64,000 nucleotides of DNA from Candidatus Methanomethylophilaceae archaeon. Its GTDB lineage: Archaea; Thermoplasmatota; Thermoplasmata; Methanomassiliicoccales; Methanomethylophilaceae. The translations under genes were made by a program, and so were the position numbers. Under the pieces are notes generated by a model that worked only from the letters and a program-made list of their open reading frames with translations, did no database searches and was not told where the DNA came from. Where the stretch lies: positions 19,909 to 83,908 of the forward strand of contig JAFTYV010000032.1 in the NCBI GenBank assembly GCA_017461225.1, written 5' to 3'. Shown piece by piece: positions 8,997 through 17,220 of this stretch (position 1 is the stretch's first letter; each line of letters opens with the position of its first letter).

Positions 8997-9040
8997 TTTA
9001 GGTAATCCTAAAATGATTATTTAAATTTAGGGATACCTAA
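8997..9040. promoter_or_regulatory. Two DtxR/IdeR-like operators flanking a TATA box
   Basis: The inverted repeats TTTAGG-TAAT-CCTAAA (8997-9012) and TTAGG-GATA-CCTAA (9027-9040) have centres 29 bp apart. A TATA-like TTTAAA at 9020-9025 lies between them, 27 bp from the ATG at 8995. The first repeat covers the predicted transcription start and the second lies just upstream of the TATA box. The arms match the TTAGG/CCTAA core of DtxR-family boxes. Confidence 0.7.
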
Positions 9041-9084
9041 CATCAATGGTATGAACGATGACGGGGATACACGTCCGATAACAG

Positions 9085-9798
9085 ATGAGCGGAACGGGTT
9101 TCACGGATTCCCACCTGCACATGGTGGAGGACGGGTACGATTCGGACTACGGCGACATCGCCGACTGCCACCGCATGCTCGCATGCACCGCCAGGAGGGA
9201 CGAGTGGGCGGCACAGGCGGCGCTGGACGACGGCAGGGTCGTGAGGTTCTACGGGATCCACCCCTGGTACGCGGACGAGTGGTCCGCGGACACTCGCTCC
9301 GCACTCCTGGACGTCCTGTCGGACGGATCCCATATCGGGGAGATCGGCCTGGACTCCAAACGCGGCGACCTGTCCGTCCAACGTCCGGTGTTCGAGAACC
9401 AGCTGGACATCGCGTCCTCCCTCGGGAGGGTGGTGACCGTCCACATGGTCGGCACCGAGGCGGAGGTGCTGTCGTCGCTCAGGGGGCACGCCGGTGGCTG
9501 CAGTGGCGTGATCCTCCACTCCTACGGGTCGGACAGCTACGTGAAACCGTTCACGGAGATCGGATGTCATTTCTCCGTGTCCCCCCGCATACTGTCCCGT
9601 TCCGACATCAGGGTCTCCAGGCTCCTGAAGGCGATTCCGGGGGACAGGTTGCTGCTGGAGACGGACGCGCCGCACCACGGGAGGGGGTTCACGGGTATGC
9701 GCGCCTTCGCGGAGCGCCTTGCGGGACTGATGGGCACGGATGCCGACACCCTGCTGGGGATCGCGGACGACAACGCCGGGAGGCTGCTGGATGGCTGA
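9085..9798 (+). CDS. TatD-family metal-dependent hydrolase
   Basis: A 237-residue member of the TatD amidohydrolase-like TIM barrels, which act as metal-dependent DNases. The metal-binding DSHLHM is at residues 8-13. GEIGLDSK near 92 supplies the bridging Glu, VTVHMVG and VILHSYGS supply histidines, and LLETDAPHH near 190 supplies the terminal Asp. It is slightly shorter than the usual 250-260 residues. An in-frame stop just upstream fixes the start at 9085. Its last 8 bases overlap the start of the ThiF-family gene. Confidence 0.88.
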   Translation: MSGTGFTDSHLHMVEDGYDSDYGDIADCHRMLACTARRDEWAAQAALDDGRVVRFYGIHPWYADEWSADTRSALLDVLSDGSHIGEIGLDSKRGDLSVQRPVFENQLDIASSLGRVVTVHMVGTEAEVLSSLRGHAGGCSGVILHSYGSDSYVKPFTEIGCHFSVSPRILSRSDIRVSRLLKAIPGDRLLLETDAPHHGRGFTGMRAFAERLAGLMGTDADTLLGIADDNAGRLLDG

Positions 9799-10501
9799 CG
9801 GCATCTCGGACCGCACCGGGCTCCTCCTCGGTGACGAGGGGGTGGAGCGGCTCCGCTCCGCATCCGTCGTCCTGTGCGGATGCGGTGCCGTCGGCGGGTA
9901 CGCCCTGGAGGGGCTCGTCAGGGCGGGGGTCGGCAGGATACGCGTCGTGGACGCGGACGTCTTCTCCGGATCCAACCTGAACCGCCAGATCCTGGCGACC
10001 GTCGACACCGTCGGCAGACCGAAGGCGGAGGTCGCGTGCGAACGCGCCCGCTCGATCAACCCGGACATCGACATCGAGGCCGTGTCCGTCATGGTCTCCG
10101 AATCCACCGTCCCCGGGATCGTGGACGGCGGGTACGGCATCCTCGTCGACGCCATAGACACGGTGGAGCACAAGGTGGCCCTGCTGAGGCACGCGGCGTC
10201 CACGGGGACGGTGACGTTCTCGTCCATGGGTGCAGCCCTCCACATCGACACGCAGATGATACGCGTGGCCCCGCTCGCATCGACACGGGTGTGCCCGCTG
10301 GCCGCAGCGGTGCGCAAGAGGACGAGGGACCTGGACACCTCCCGCATCACATGCGTCTTCTCCGAGGAGCCGCCGATCGCCAGACCCGGTGACAGAGACG
10401 AGCACGGGAAGAGCGTCCTCGGCTCCCTCCCGACGGTTCCCGCCGTGTTCGGCATGACACTCGCCAACCTCGCCATACGCCACATCGTCGAAGGACGGTG
10501 A
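9791..10501 (+). CDS. ThiF/MoeB-family ATP-dependent enzyme, TcdA-like
   Basis: A 236-residue adenylating enzyme with the Rossmann motif GCGAVGG near 31-37 and the SNLNRQ motif near 62, which binds ATP and the substrate carboxylate. Its sequence is closest to the TcdA/YgdL branch, which cyclises the threonylcarbamoyl group of t6A37 in tRNA. It lacks a clear catalytic cysteine handover domain, as that branch does. Translation is coupled to the TatD gene through an 8-base overlap. A broader E1-like role cannot be excluded. Confidence 0.8.
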   Translation: MADGISDRTGLLLGDEGVERLRSASVVLCGCGAVGGYALEGLVRAGVGRIRVVDADVFSGSNLNRQILATVDTVGRPKAEVACERARSINPDIDIEAVSVMVSESTVPGIVDGGYGILVDAIDTVEHKVALLRHAASTGTVTFSSMGAALHIDTQMIRVAPLASTRVCPLAAAVRKRTRDLDTSRITCVFSEEPPIARPGDRDEHGKSVLGSLPTVPAVFGMTLANLAIRHIVEGR

Positions 10502-10526
10502 ACCGGCCCGGTTCCCTGTGACAACT

Positions 10527-10585
10527 TTATTAATCGTCAAGTGCTAGTGGTCATAATAAGTTCGAGGACTCGAAAAAAGTTCGAG
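10527..10585 (+). promoter_or_regulatory. Promoter and repeated operator of the LytTR gene
   Basis: A TATA-like TTTATTAAT (10527-10535) is followed by two direct copies of AAGTTCGAG (10558-10566 and 10577-10585, 19 bp apart). An inverted CTCGAA at 10569-10574 makes the first copy a palindrome with it. The repeats fall at or just after the expected start site, ahead of the ATG at 10610. Confidence 0.5.
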
Positions 10586-10609
10586 TATCGGACCGACGGG
10601 GGAACCGCT

Positions 10610-11356
10610 ATGGGAAGCGCTCAGGACCTATTCGACAGGAACGGGACCAACTTCGATGACGTCATGTACATCGTGAGATCCGGAAGGAAAACCGTCGTGC
10701 ATCTTCAGGACGGCAACGTCCTCGGGACGTACGCACCGCTGAAGGACGTCGTCGCATCCCTCCCCGCCGGGGATTTCATACACATCAACAAGAGCTCCGT
10801 CGTCTCCAGGCGCCACGTGGTGGCGGTGGAGGGGAAGTCGTACGTCATGTCCGACGGCACGGTGCTCCAGGGACGCGTCCGCACCCCCGGGGAGCACAAC
10901 AAGAACCGCGAGAGCATCAAGCTGATGAGGCGCAGGGAGTCGAACCCCACGTTCAACCCCGGTCGCATGTTCGAGGGCATGGGCAACTTCCCGCTGCCGT
11001 TCTGCATCGTCGAGCTCCTCCCGGACGTCTCCGGACGCGGGGCGGAGCTGAAGGTCCGCTACCACAACGACAGGTTCGAGGAGATGGTCGGCATGCACGG
11101 GATCGACATCGTCAACCACTCCCTGTACGACTCGTTCGAGAACCTCGACAGGAAGTGGTTCGCCACCATGTCGGAGGTGGCGCTCAACGGAGGGGAGGCG
11201 GTGATCGTGGAGAGGAGCCGCGAGGTCAACTGGATGCTGTGCTGCTACAGACCGTCCGAGGGACACTGCGGGGTGTTCTTCATCAGGAACGACGACGCCA
11301 TCACGGATGCGATGAGGGATTTCATCGGGACCGACGGGACGTCGCTACATTTTTAA
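10610..11356 (+). CDS. LytTR-type DNA-binding regulator with C-terminal sensor-like domain
   Basis: A 248-residue protein. Residues 15-95 resemble a LytTR DNA-binding domain (GRKTVVHLQDG, then FIHINKSSVVSRRHV, then the late beta strands). Residues 120-248 form a PAS-like alpha/beta domain (RYHNDRFEEMVGM, then AVIVERSREVNWMLCCYRP). LytTR regulators are common in bacteria and uncommon in archaea. No receiver domain or kinase is present, so it is probably a one-component regulator. The start at 10610 is chosen because the frame upstream contains the operator-like repeats. Domain calls are moderate. Confidence 0.7.
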   Translation: MGSAQDLFDRNGTNFDDVMYIVRSGRKTVVHLQDGNVLGTYAPLKDVVASLPAGDFIHINKSSVVSRRHVVAVEGKSYVMSDGTVLQGRVRTPGEHNKNRESIKLMRRRESNPTFNPGRMFEGMGNFPLPFCIVELLPDVSGRGAELKVRYHNDRFEEMVGMHGIDIVNHSLYDSFENLDRKWFATMSEVALNGGEAVIVERSREVNWMLCCYRPSEGHCGVFFIRNDDAITDAMRDFIGTDGTSLHF

Positions 11357-11415
11357 CCGTCACTCGGATGGTGTCCCAGATTCCGGGAAAGATAACCCGG
11401 GGAAAGGGACGAGCG

Positions 11416-14367
11416 ATGATAAAGCAGATCCGCGCCAATTATGATGCCAAGGCCATCGAGAAGGACATCCAGGCATACTGGAACTCCGAGAACGCCTATG
11501 AGAAGACCAAGGAACTGAGGAAGGACGGCAAGAAGTTCTACTTCGTCGACGGACCCCCGTACACGACCGGGGCCATCCACCTCGGTACCGCGATGAACAA
11601 GACCGTGAAGGACATCCTCGTCAGGTACTGGAGGATGAACGGTTACAACGTCCGCGACCAGCCCGGTTTCGACATGCACGGGCTCCCCATCGAGGTCAAG
11701 GTCGAGAAGAACATCGGTGTCCACTCCAAGAAGGACATCGAGGAGCTGGGTATCGACAAGTTCGTGACCACCTGCAAGGAGTTCGCACTCGGACTCCACG
11801 CCGACATGACCGAGCAGTTCAAGCAGCTCGGCGTGTGGATGGACTGGGACAGACCCTACCAGACGATCAACCTCGACTACCTCGAGTCCGCCTGGTGGAC
11901 CCTCCAGCGCGCATACGAGAAGGACCTCCTCAAACCCGCAAGCAGGGTCGTCACCTGGTGCCCCAGGTGCGAGACCGCGCTCGCGGAGGCGGAGATCGAG
12001 TACTGGGACGAGACGGACCCGTCCATCATGGTCAGGTTCCCCCTGGTCGACGGCGAGGGATCGCTCCTCATCTGGACCACCACGCCCTGGACCCTCGCGG
12101 CCAACATGGCCGTCGCGGTCCACCCCGACTTCGACTACGCCAAGGTCAGGATGACCGGCCCCACCGGATCCGAGGTCGTCTACATCCTCGAGTCCCAGGC
12201 CGAGTACGTCCTCCAGAAGGGTGGATACGAGTCCTTCGAGGTCCTCGACAGGATGAAGGGTAAGGACATGGAGGGCATGGCCTACATCCCCCCGTTCGCA
12301 CTCGAGGCGGCACCGCTCAACGACTGGACCCACAGGGTCCTCACCGCGGACTACGTCGAGAAGGACAACACCGGACTGGTCCACACCGCCCCCGGACACG
12401 GTCCCGACGACTACGAGACCGGCAAGAGGTACGGCATCGAGCCCTTCTGCCCCGTCGCGGAGAACGGAAGGTACACCGACGAGTTCCCCATGCTCGCGGG
12501 CAAGAAGGTCAAGACCGTGGCCGACGACATCATCAAGGACCTCTCCGCCAGGGGCCTGATGTTCAACACCAGCAAGATCAAGCACAGGTACGGTCACTGC
12601 TGGAGATGCAAGTCCCCCATCATCTACAGGAACACGAGGCAGTGGTTCGTGACCGTCCCCGACTGCAAGGACCAGATGCTCGAAGAGATCGACCGCGCGA
12701 AGTGGGTCCCCGACTGGGCCGGCGCATCCAGGGAGAAGAACTGGGTCGAGGGCGCCAGGGACTGGTGCATCTCCCGTCAGAGGTACTGGGGGATCCCCAT
12801 GCCCGTGTGGGAGTGCGAGTGCGGATCCAGGAAGGTCGTCGGACAGTACAGGGAGCTCGAGGAGGGCGAGGGGTACACAGAGGGCATGGACACACACAGG
12901 CCCTGGATCGACGGCGTCACGTTCACCTGCCCCGACTGCGGCAAGACCATGCACAGGGTCCCCGACGTCCTCGACGTCTGGTTCGACTCCGGAGTGGCCG
13001 CATGGGCGTCCCTCGGATACCCCCACAGGACCGAGGAGTTCGAGAAGTGGTGGCCCTGCGACTTCATCGTCGAGGCCCACGACCAGACCCGCGGATGGTT
13101 CTACTCCCAGCTCGGCGCAGGTGTCATATCCTTCGACCGCGCACCCTACGACGAGGTCATGATGCACGGATGGGTGCTCGACCCGAAGGGACAGAAGATG
13201 TCCAAGTCCCTCGGAAACGTCATCGAGCCCCTGGAGCTCATCGACCAGGTCGGTGCGGACTCCCTCAGGTACTACCTGATCAAGTCCAACGCACCCTGGG
13301 AGGACACCGCGTTCCAGAAGGACGGACCCAAAAACGCCAGGAAGGTCCTCAACACATACTGGAACGTCGTCAACTTCACGTCCACGTACATGCTGATCGA
13401 CGGATACGACCCGGACAAGGTCACACTCGCCGACGTGTCCGCCAACCTCCGTGACGAGGACCGCTGGATGATATCCAGGACCGAGAAGATGAAGAGGGCC
13501 GCCACCGAGTACCTCGAGACCAGGGAGCTCCACAAGCTCGCCAGGATGCTGGAGGACTACATCATGGAGGACCTCTCCAGGTGGTACGTGTGCCTCGTCA
13601 GGGACAGGTCCTGGTCCGAGGACAGCGACATGGCCGCGGACAAGAACGCATCCTACTTCACGCTGCACTACGCCATCATGAACACCGCGCTCGTCCTGGC
13701 CCCCATCGCACCCCACATCGCGGAGGAGGTCTACCAGCACATGGGCGGCAAGCTCCTGTCCGTCCACATGGAGGACTGGCCGTCCTACGACGAGTCGCTC
13801 ATCGACGAGGAGGTCGAGCACAGCACCTCGCTCATCCAGAACATCGTGGACATCATCGCGGCCGAGAGGGCCAAGATGGGCTCCAAGCTCAGGTGGCCCC
13901 TCCTGCAGGTCTTCGTCCGCGGCAACGACTCCGGTGTGAACAAGGCGGTCAAGACCTTCGACGAGGTCCTCTGCGCACAGGGGAACATCAAGAAGGTCGT
14001 CTACCTCGGAAAGGACGAGATCCCCTCCGTGGAGAACGAGATCGAACCCGTGGAGTTCCTCGAGGGGACACTGTTCATCGACTTCAACGTGACACCCGAG
14101 ATCGAGGCGGAGGGTTACGCCAGGGAGCTCATCAGGAGGATCCAGCAGATGCGCAAGGAGCTCAAGCTCAACGTCGAGCAGTACGTGCGCTGCGAGGTCT
14201 CCGCAGAGGAGTACCTCATCGGCCTCTTCGAGACCTGGTGCGACCACATCGCCGGCGAGGTCAGGGCGAGGGAGCTCGTGTTCGTCGCGGAACCCGCCGG
14301 ATCGGCCGTCAAGACATGGGACGTCACCGGAAAGGACATCACCATCGGAATCACCCCCATGGAGTGA
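11416..14367 (+). CDS. ileS: Isoleucyl-tRNA synthetase
   Basis: Charges tRNA-Ile with isoleucine. The 983-residue class I synthetase shows the HLGT form of the HIGH motif at residues 55-58, editing-domain motifs around 200-390, a zinc-binding cysteine set near 470-540 (CECG, CPDCG), and KMSKS near residue 595, then an anticodon-binding C-terminus. The frame stays open upstream of 11416, but homology and the MIKQIRANYDAK N-terminus begin there. A hairpin terminator follows the stop. Confidence 0.97.
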   Translation: MIKQIRANYDAKAIEKDIQAYWNSENAYEKTKELRKDGKKFYFVDGPPYTTGAIHLGTAMNKTVKDILVRYWRMNGYNVRDQPGFDMHGLPIEVKVEKNIGVHSKKDIEELGIDKFVTTCKEFALGLHADMTEQFKQLGVWMDWDRPYQTINLDYLESAWWTLQRAYEKDLLKPASRVVTWCPRCETALAEAEIEYWDETDPSIMVRFPLVDGEGSLLIWTTTPWTLAANMAVAVHPDFDYAKVRMTGPTGSEVVYILESQAEYVLQKGGYESFEVLDRMKGKDMEGMAYIPPFALEAAPLNDWTHRVLTADYVEKDNTGLVHTAPGHGPDDYETGKRYGIEPFCPVAENGRYTDEFPMLAGKKVKTVADDIIKDLSARGLMFNTSKIKHRYGHCWRCKSPIIYRNTRQWFVTVPDCKDQMLEEIDRAKWVPDWAGASREKNWVEGARDWCISRQRYWGIPMPVWECECGSRKVVGQYRELEEGEGYTEGMDTHRPWIDGVTFTCPDCGKTMHRVPDVLDVWFDSGVAAWASLGYPHRTEEFEKWWPCDFIVEAHDQTRGWFYSQLGAGVISFDRAPYDEVMMHGWVLDPKGQKMSKSLGNVIEPLELIDQVGADSLRYYLIKSNAPWEDTAFQKDGPKNARKVLNTYWNVVNFTSTYMLIDGYDPDKVTLADVSANLRDEDRWMISRTEKMKRAATEYLETRELHKLARMLEDYIMEDLSRWYVCLVRDRSWSEDSDMAADKNASYFTLHYAIMNTALVLAPIAPHIAEEVYQHMGGKLLSVHMEDWPSYDESLIDEEVEHSTSLIQNIVDIIAAERAKMGSKLRWPLLQVFVRGNDSGVNKAVKTFDEVLCAQGNIKKVVYLGKDEIPSVENEIEPVEFLEGTLFIDFNVTPEIEAEGYARELIRRIQQMRKELKLNVEQYVRCEVSAEEYLIGLFETWCDHIAGEVRARELVFVAEPAGSAVKTWDVTGKDITIGITPME

Positions 14368-14376
14368 TCGGAAACA

Positions 14377-14398
14377 GGGGCGTAAGCCCCATCTTCCC
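14377..14398 (+). terminator. Terminator after ileS
   Basis: GGGGC-GTAA-GCCCC (14377-14390) forms a tetraloop hairpin 9 bases after the stop and is followed by a pyrimidine-rich stretch with T runs. Confidence 0.6.
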
Positions 14399-14454
14399 TT
14401 TTCTCACAACCACCGTCCGAAAGACGGTTATCGGAGTCGGGGCATCAACCGTCC

Positions 14455-15000
14455 ATGACCCTGGAAGCGGTGATGACCGCACGCGGATCCGAACACCTCG
14501 ACACCGTCCTGGAACTCTACAGGGGATCGTTCCCGGAGATGGAGCGCATGTCGGAGGACACCCTCCTGGACCTCGCCGAGACGGACGGGGTGGAGTTCAC
14601 ATCGTACCTCGGTGACGGTACCCTTAGGGGGATGACGTACACCATAGAAGGGCCCGGGATCCTGTACCTGGTATACCTCGCCGTGGACCCGGGATCGAGG
14701 TCCATGGGTCACGGATCCGCCATACTGTCGTCGCTGCGCGGAAGGTACCCGGACAGCGTCATCGTACTGAACGTCGAACCGCTGGATCCGGGATCCGAGA
14801 ACGTAGGACAGCGTATCCGCAGGATGGACTTCTACATAGGGAACGGTTTCCACGACACCGGATACGTCCTGGGTGACGACGCCCAGGAGTTCACGGTGGT
14901 CGCCTCGGGGGAGGGTTTCTCCCCCGATGCGTACCTGGATGTTGTCGGCAGGCTCATGCCGGAGTTCGGTCCGGCATGGATACGCCCCGCCGGAGAATGA
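14455..15000 (+). CDS. GNAT-family N-acetyltransferase
   Basis: A 181-residue protein with the GNAT acetyl-CoA fold. The beta4/alpha3 region reads YLVYLAVDPGSRSMGHGSAILSSL (about 65-90), containing the R/Q-x-x-G-x-G/A-like pyrophosphate loop. A substrate-side C-terminal part follows (MDFYIGNGFHDTGYVL). Members acetylate small amines or protein N-termini; the substrate cannot be read from sequence. It is a single gene convergent with the aconitase-X/NUDIX gene 4 bases away. Confidence 0.8.
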   Translation: MTLEAVMTARGSEHLDTVLELYRGSFPEMERMSEDTLLDLAETDGVEFTSYLGDGTLRGMTYTIEGPGILYLVYLAVDPGSRSMGHGSAILSSLRGRYPDSVIVLNVEPLDPGSENVGQRIRRMDFYIGNGFHDTGYVLGDDAQEFTVVASGEGFSPDAYLDVVGRLMPEFGPAWIRPAGE

Positions 15001-15004
15001 TGGG

Positions 15005-15778
15005 TCAGCCGAGGAGGGTCCCGAGCACCCTGCCGGTGCCCTTGACGGTGTCCCTGTCCGAGACCGCGTCGACGGGGACCCACTCGAACCCCTCGTTCTC
15101 GTCGTTGAGGACGGGTTCCGCTCCGGAGACCCTGTACAGGAACGGGAACACCTTCCACAGGGTCGTCCCCTCCCTCACGTAGACGGGGTCCATGGTCCCG
15201 TCGGGGGAACCGACCTCTATGCCCGTCTCCTCCATGATCTCCCTGCGGGATGCGTCGACGGGTGCCTCGCCGTCCTCGATCTTCCCCGAGACGAGGGACC
15301 ATACGCCGGGGAACGACCTGGATGTCGCGGGGCGGCTGAGCATCAGGACGCGGCCGTTGTCCACCAATGCGGATGAGACCGCCTCGCGGAGCTCCACGCC
15401 CTCCACCTCGACGGTGCCGGTGTCCGCATCCACGGACACGATGTCCCCATCCTCGAAGACGTCCACGGTCGGGATGAGGTCGACCATCGGGATCGACGAT
15501 ATCACCGCACCAGTGGCCACGATGGTCTCCGCGGACTCGTTTATGACCGCCACGGGCTGCCTCCCGTGGACCATCAGGTCGTACATGACGAAGGAACCGA
15601 CGGTGCTGCCCTTGCCCTTGGGGAACACCAGCACCTTTCCGGCTACGTTGCCGCCGTTCCCGACGCGTATCTCACCGGTGGAACCGTCCACACCGCCGAG
15701 GAAGCTGAGGGGTTCGTCGAGCTTCACGACCTCTCCCCTCGCACTGCCGGGCGATATGCAGCGTCCGTTGAGTATCAC
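15005..15778 (-). CDS. Mevalonate-5-phosphate dehydratase small subunit fused to a NUDIX hydrolase
   Basis: A 257-residue protein with two parts. Residues 1-130 are the swivel domain of aconitase X (formerly DUF126), with the signature GKVLVFPKGKGSTVGSFVMY and the PAVINE-like AVINES segment. Residues 130-257 are a NUDIX domain with a complete Nudix box, G-x5-E-x7-REIMEETGI. With the large subunit, aconitase X dehydrates (R)-mevalonate 5-phosphate in the archaeal isoprenoid route. The NUDIX activity is unknown. It starts with GTG at 15778, overlapping the large-subunit stop by 4 bases. The fusion is not part of the family's usual architecture. Confidence 0.85.
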   Translation of the reverse strand: MILNGRCISPGSARGEVVKLDEPLSFLGGVDGSTGEIRVGNGGNVAGKVLVFPKGKGSTVGSFVMYDLMVHGRQPVAVINESAETIVATGAVISSIPMVDLIPTVDVFEDGDIVSVDADTGTVEVEGVELREAVSSALVDNGRVLMLSRPATSRSFPGVWSLVSGKIEDGEAPVDASRREIMEETGIEVGSPDGTMDPVYVREGTTLWKVFPFLYRVSGAEPVLNDENEGFEWVPVDAVSDRDTVKGTGRVLGTLLG

Positions 15779-16950
15779 ATGACCACCTCCATGAGCTTGG
15801 CGATGTCCCTGCACATGGCCTTCTGCGAGCACAGGGTGGGGAGGTAGTTGCCGGCCTTGGCGGAATTGGTGCCGGTCCTCTCGAAGGTGCCCTCGATGGG
15901 TGCCACGACCATGCAGGTGTCCGCGAGGACGGGTCCGAACTCCTCCATGATCCTGACGTCCTCGGGGCACTGGTCCCTGACCTCCGCGGATGTGCAGAAC
16001 CAGATCTCCACATCCCTGTTCACCTTCCTCTTGCCCTTGAGGAACGATGCGATCTGGTGCATCTCCTTGACGGTGAGATGGGGGCACCCAATCGCTATGA
16101 GCTGGACGTCGTCCGTCCTGTTCAGCTTGTCGTAGGCCGCCTCGAGCTCCGCGGGACCTATGTGGATCGTCTCCAGTTCCGACACGTCGTGACTCCCGGC
16201 CTCGGGGGTCACGCCCTCGGCGTGGTAGAGTGCGACGGAACCGGATGCGGCCATCGCCGCGGAGAGGGTCTTTGCCTCCTCCACCTCCGGGGATATGCCC
16301 CTGAAGTAGGGCACACCGCCGCCTATCGCCATCCCGACCGCCTGGCCGAGGAGGGAGTACGAGAACACGGAACCGTCTATCTCGGCATCGATTACCACGG
16401 TCGGCCTCCTGTTCTCATCCAGATGGAGGCCGTAGTTGGCGGTCTTCCCGAGGATCGCGGCCGCCAGGGCACCGGGTCCACCCTCCCTGTTGGTCCTGGC
16501 CCCGATGTAGGAGTTGACGAACGACAGGGCGGACGACTCCGCCCATGCAACATGGTCCCCGAAGGAGGGGACGTTGGGCCCGATGTACGGTGTGCAGGAA
16601 CAGGTGGTCCTGATCCCCATGCGGCCGTACAGGTCAATGATCCTGAGCTGCTTCTCGGCGAACTCCTCGGGGATGTGCATCTCCCTCCAACGGGTCCTGT
16701 CCATCCCCACGGGGTTGAGCGTGGACGGCACCGTGACCGTGGCGCCTCCCGCCACCATGTCCTCCAGATACTTCAGGCCCCCGTCGCCGATCGTCTTGTA
16801 CGATGCGCCCGACAGGTGGGCGGATGTGATGTCTATCAGGTCCTCCGCACCGTATATCTTCCCGAGTGCGGTGACCAGTTCCATCGCCTTCTGTCTGCCC
16901 TCGCCCTCCTCACCGTGGAGGATGGCCTCTTCTGATCTGGTAAGGTCCAT
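15775..16950 (-). CDS. Mevalonate-5-phosphate dehydratase large subunit (aconitase X)
   Basis: A 391-residue catalytic subunit of aconitase X. In archaea it makes trans-anhydromevalonate 5-phosphate, a step of the modified mevalonate pathway to lipid precursors. Typical blocks are SAHLSGASYKTIGDGG near 43-58, CSCTPYIGPN near 117 with cysteines suited to a [4Fe-4S] cluster, ESSALSFVNSYIGARTNREGG near 140, and IGCPHLTVKEM near 295, with GTNSAKAGNY near the C-terminus. It leads a two-gene unit with the small-subunit fusion. Confidence 0.93.
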   Translation of the reverse strand: MDLTRSEEAILHGEEGEGRQKAMELVTALGKIYGAEDLIDITSAHLSGASYKTIGDGGLKYLEDMVAGGATVTVPSTLNPVGMDRTRWREMHIPEEFAEKQLRIIDLYGRMGIRTTCSCTPYIGPNVPSFGDHVAWAESSALSFVNSYIGARTNREGGPGALAAAILGKTANYGLHLDENRRPTVVIDAEIDGSVFSYSLLGQAVGMAIGGGVPYFRGISPEVEEAKTLSAAMAASGSVALYHAEGVTPEAGSHDVSELETIHIGPAELEAAYDKLNRTDDVQLIAIGCPHLTVKEMHQIASFLKGKRKVNRDVEIWFCTSAEVRDQCPEDVRIMEEFGPVLADTCMVVAPIEGTFERTGTNSAKAGNYLPTLCSQKAMCRDIAKLMEVVM

Positions 16951-17044
16951 GGACGTGCATGGTCGGGGGCGATATAGAAATGTCGGGTGCGCCCTCCGGA
17001 TACGGGAAGGTGGGCCCGGCCGTCGGACCGGACCCGTTTCGTGA

Positions 17045-17191
17045 TCATATCCCCTTGATCTGGATCATGGACCTGAGGCAGAAGGGGATCTTCTCGCTGT
17101 TCGCCTTGTGGAACTCCACACACTCCATGCAGCTGCCGTGTCTGGGGCAGTCCGTCTTGGGGCATGTGCAGTTGGGGTTGAGGTCCGCCAT
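17045..17191 (-). CDS. Small Cys-rich protein, DUF6485-like
   Basis: A 48-residue protein dominated by a metal-binding cysteine pattern: CTCPKTDCPRHGSCMEC, then EFHKANSEKIPFC. This matches my recollection of the DUF6485 group of small cysteine proteins; function is unknown. A TATA-like TTCTATACC on the minus strand (about 17212-17219) is 25-27 bp from the ATG, so the message is probably leaderless. A perfect palindrome separates the two. It lies 29 bases beyond the YbaK gene and could also be read from that transcript. Confidence 0.7.
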   Translation of the reverse strand: MADLNPNCTCPKTDCPRHGSCMECVEFHKANSEKIPFCLRSMIQIKGI

Positions 17192-17212
17192 GGGGCGTGC
17201 ATCGCCCCATGG
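17188..17212. promoter_or_regulatory. 25-bp palindrome over the start of the small Cys-rich gene
   Basis: CCATGGGGCG and CGCCCCATGG are perfect 10-bp inverted arms around a 5-base centre. The palindrome overlaps the ATG at 17191 and abuts a minus-strand TATA-like element. This is an operator-like position. Confidence 0.5.
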
Positions 17213-17220
17213 GTATAGAA

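Noticed and set aside
11353..14247. A 964-codon open frame opposite ileS
   Set aside because: It is a shadow of the GC-rich ileS gene with a Val/Leu/Asp/Gly-biased composition and no domain resemblance.
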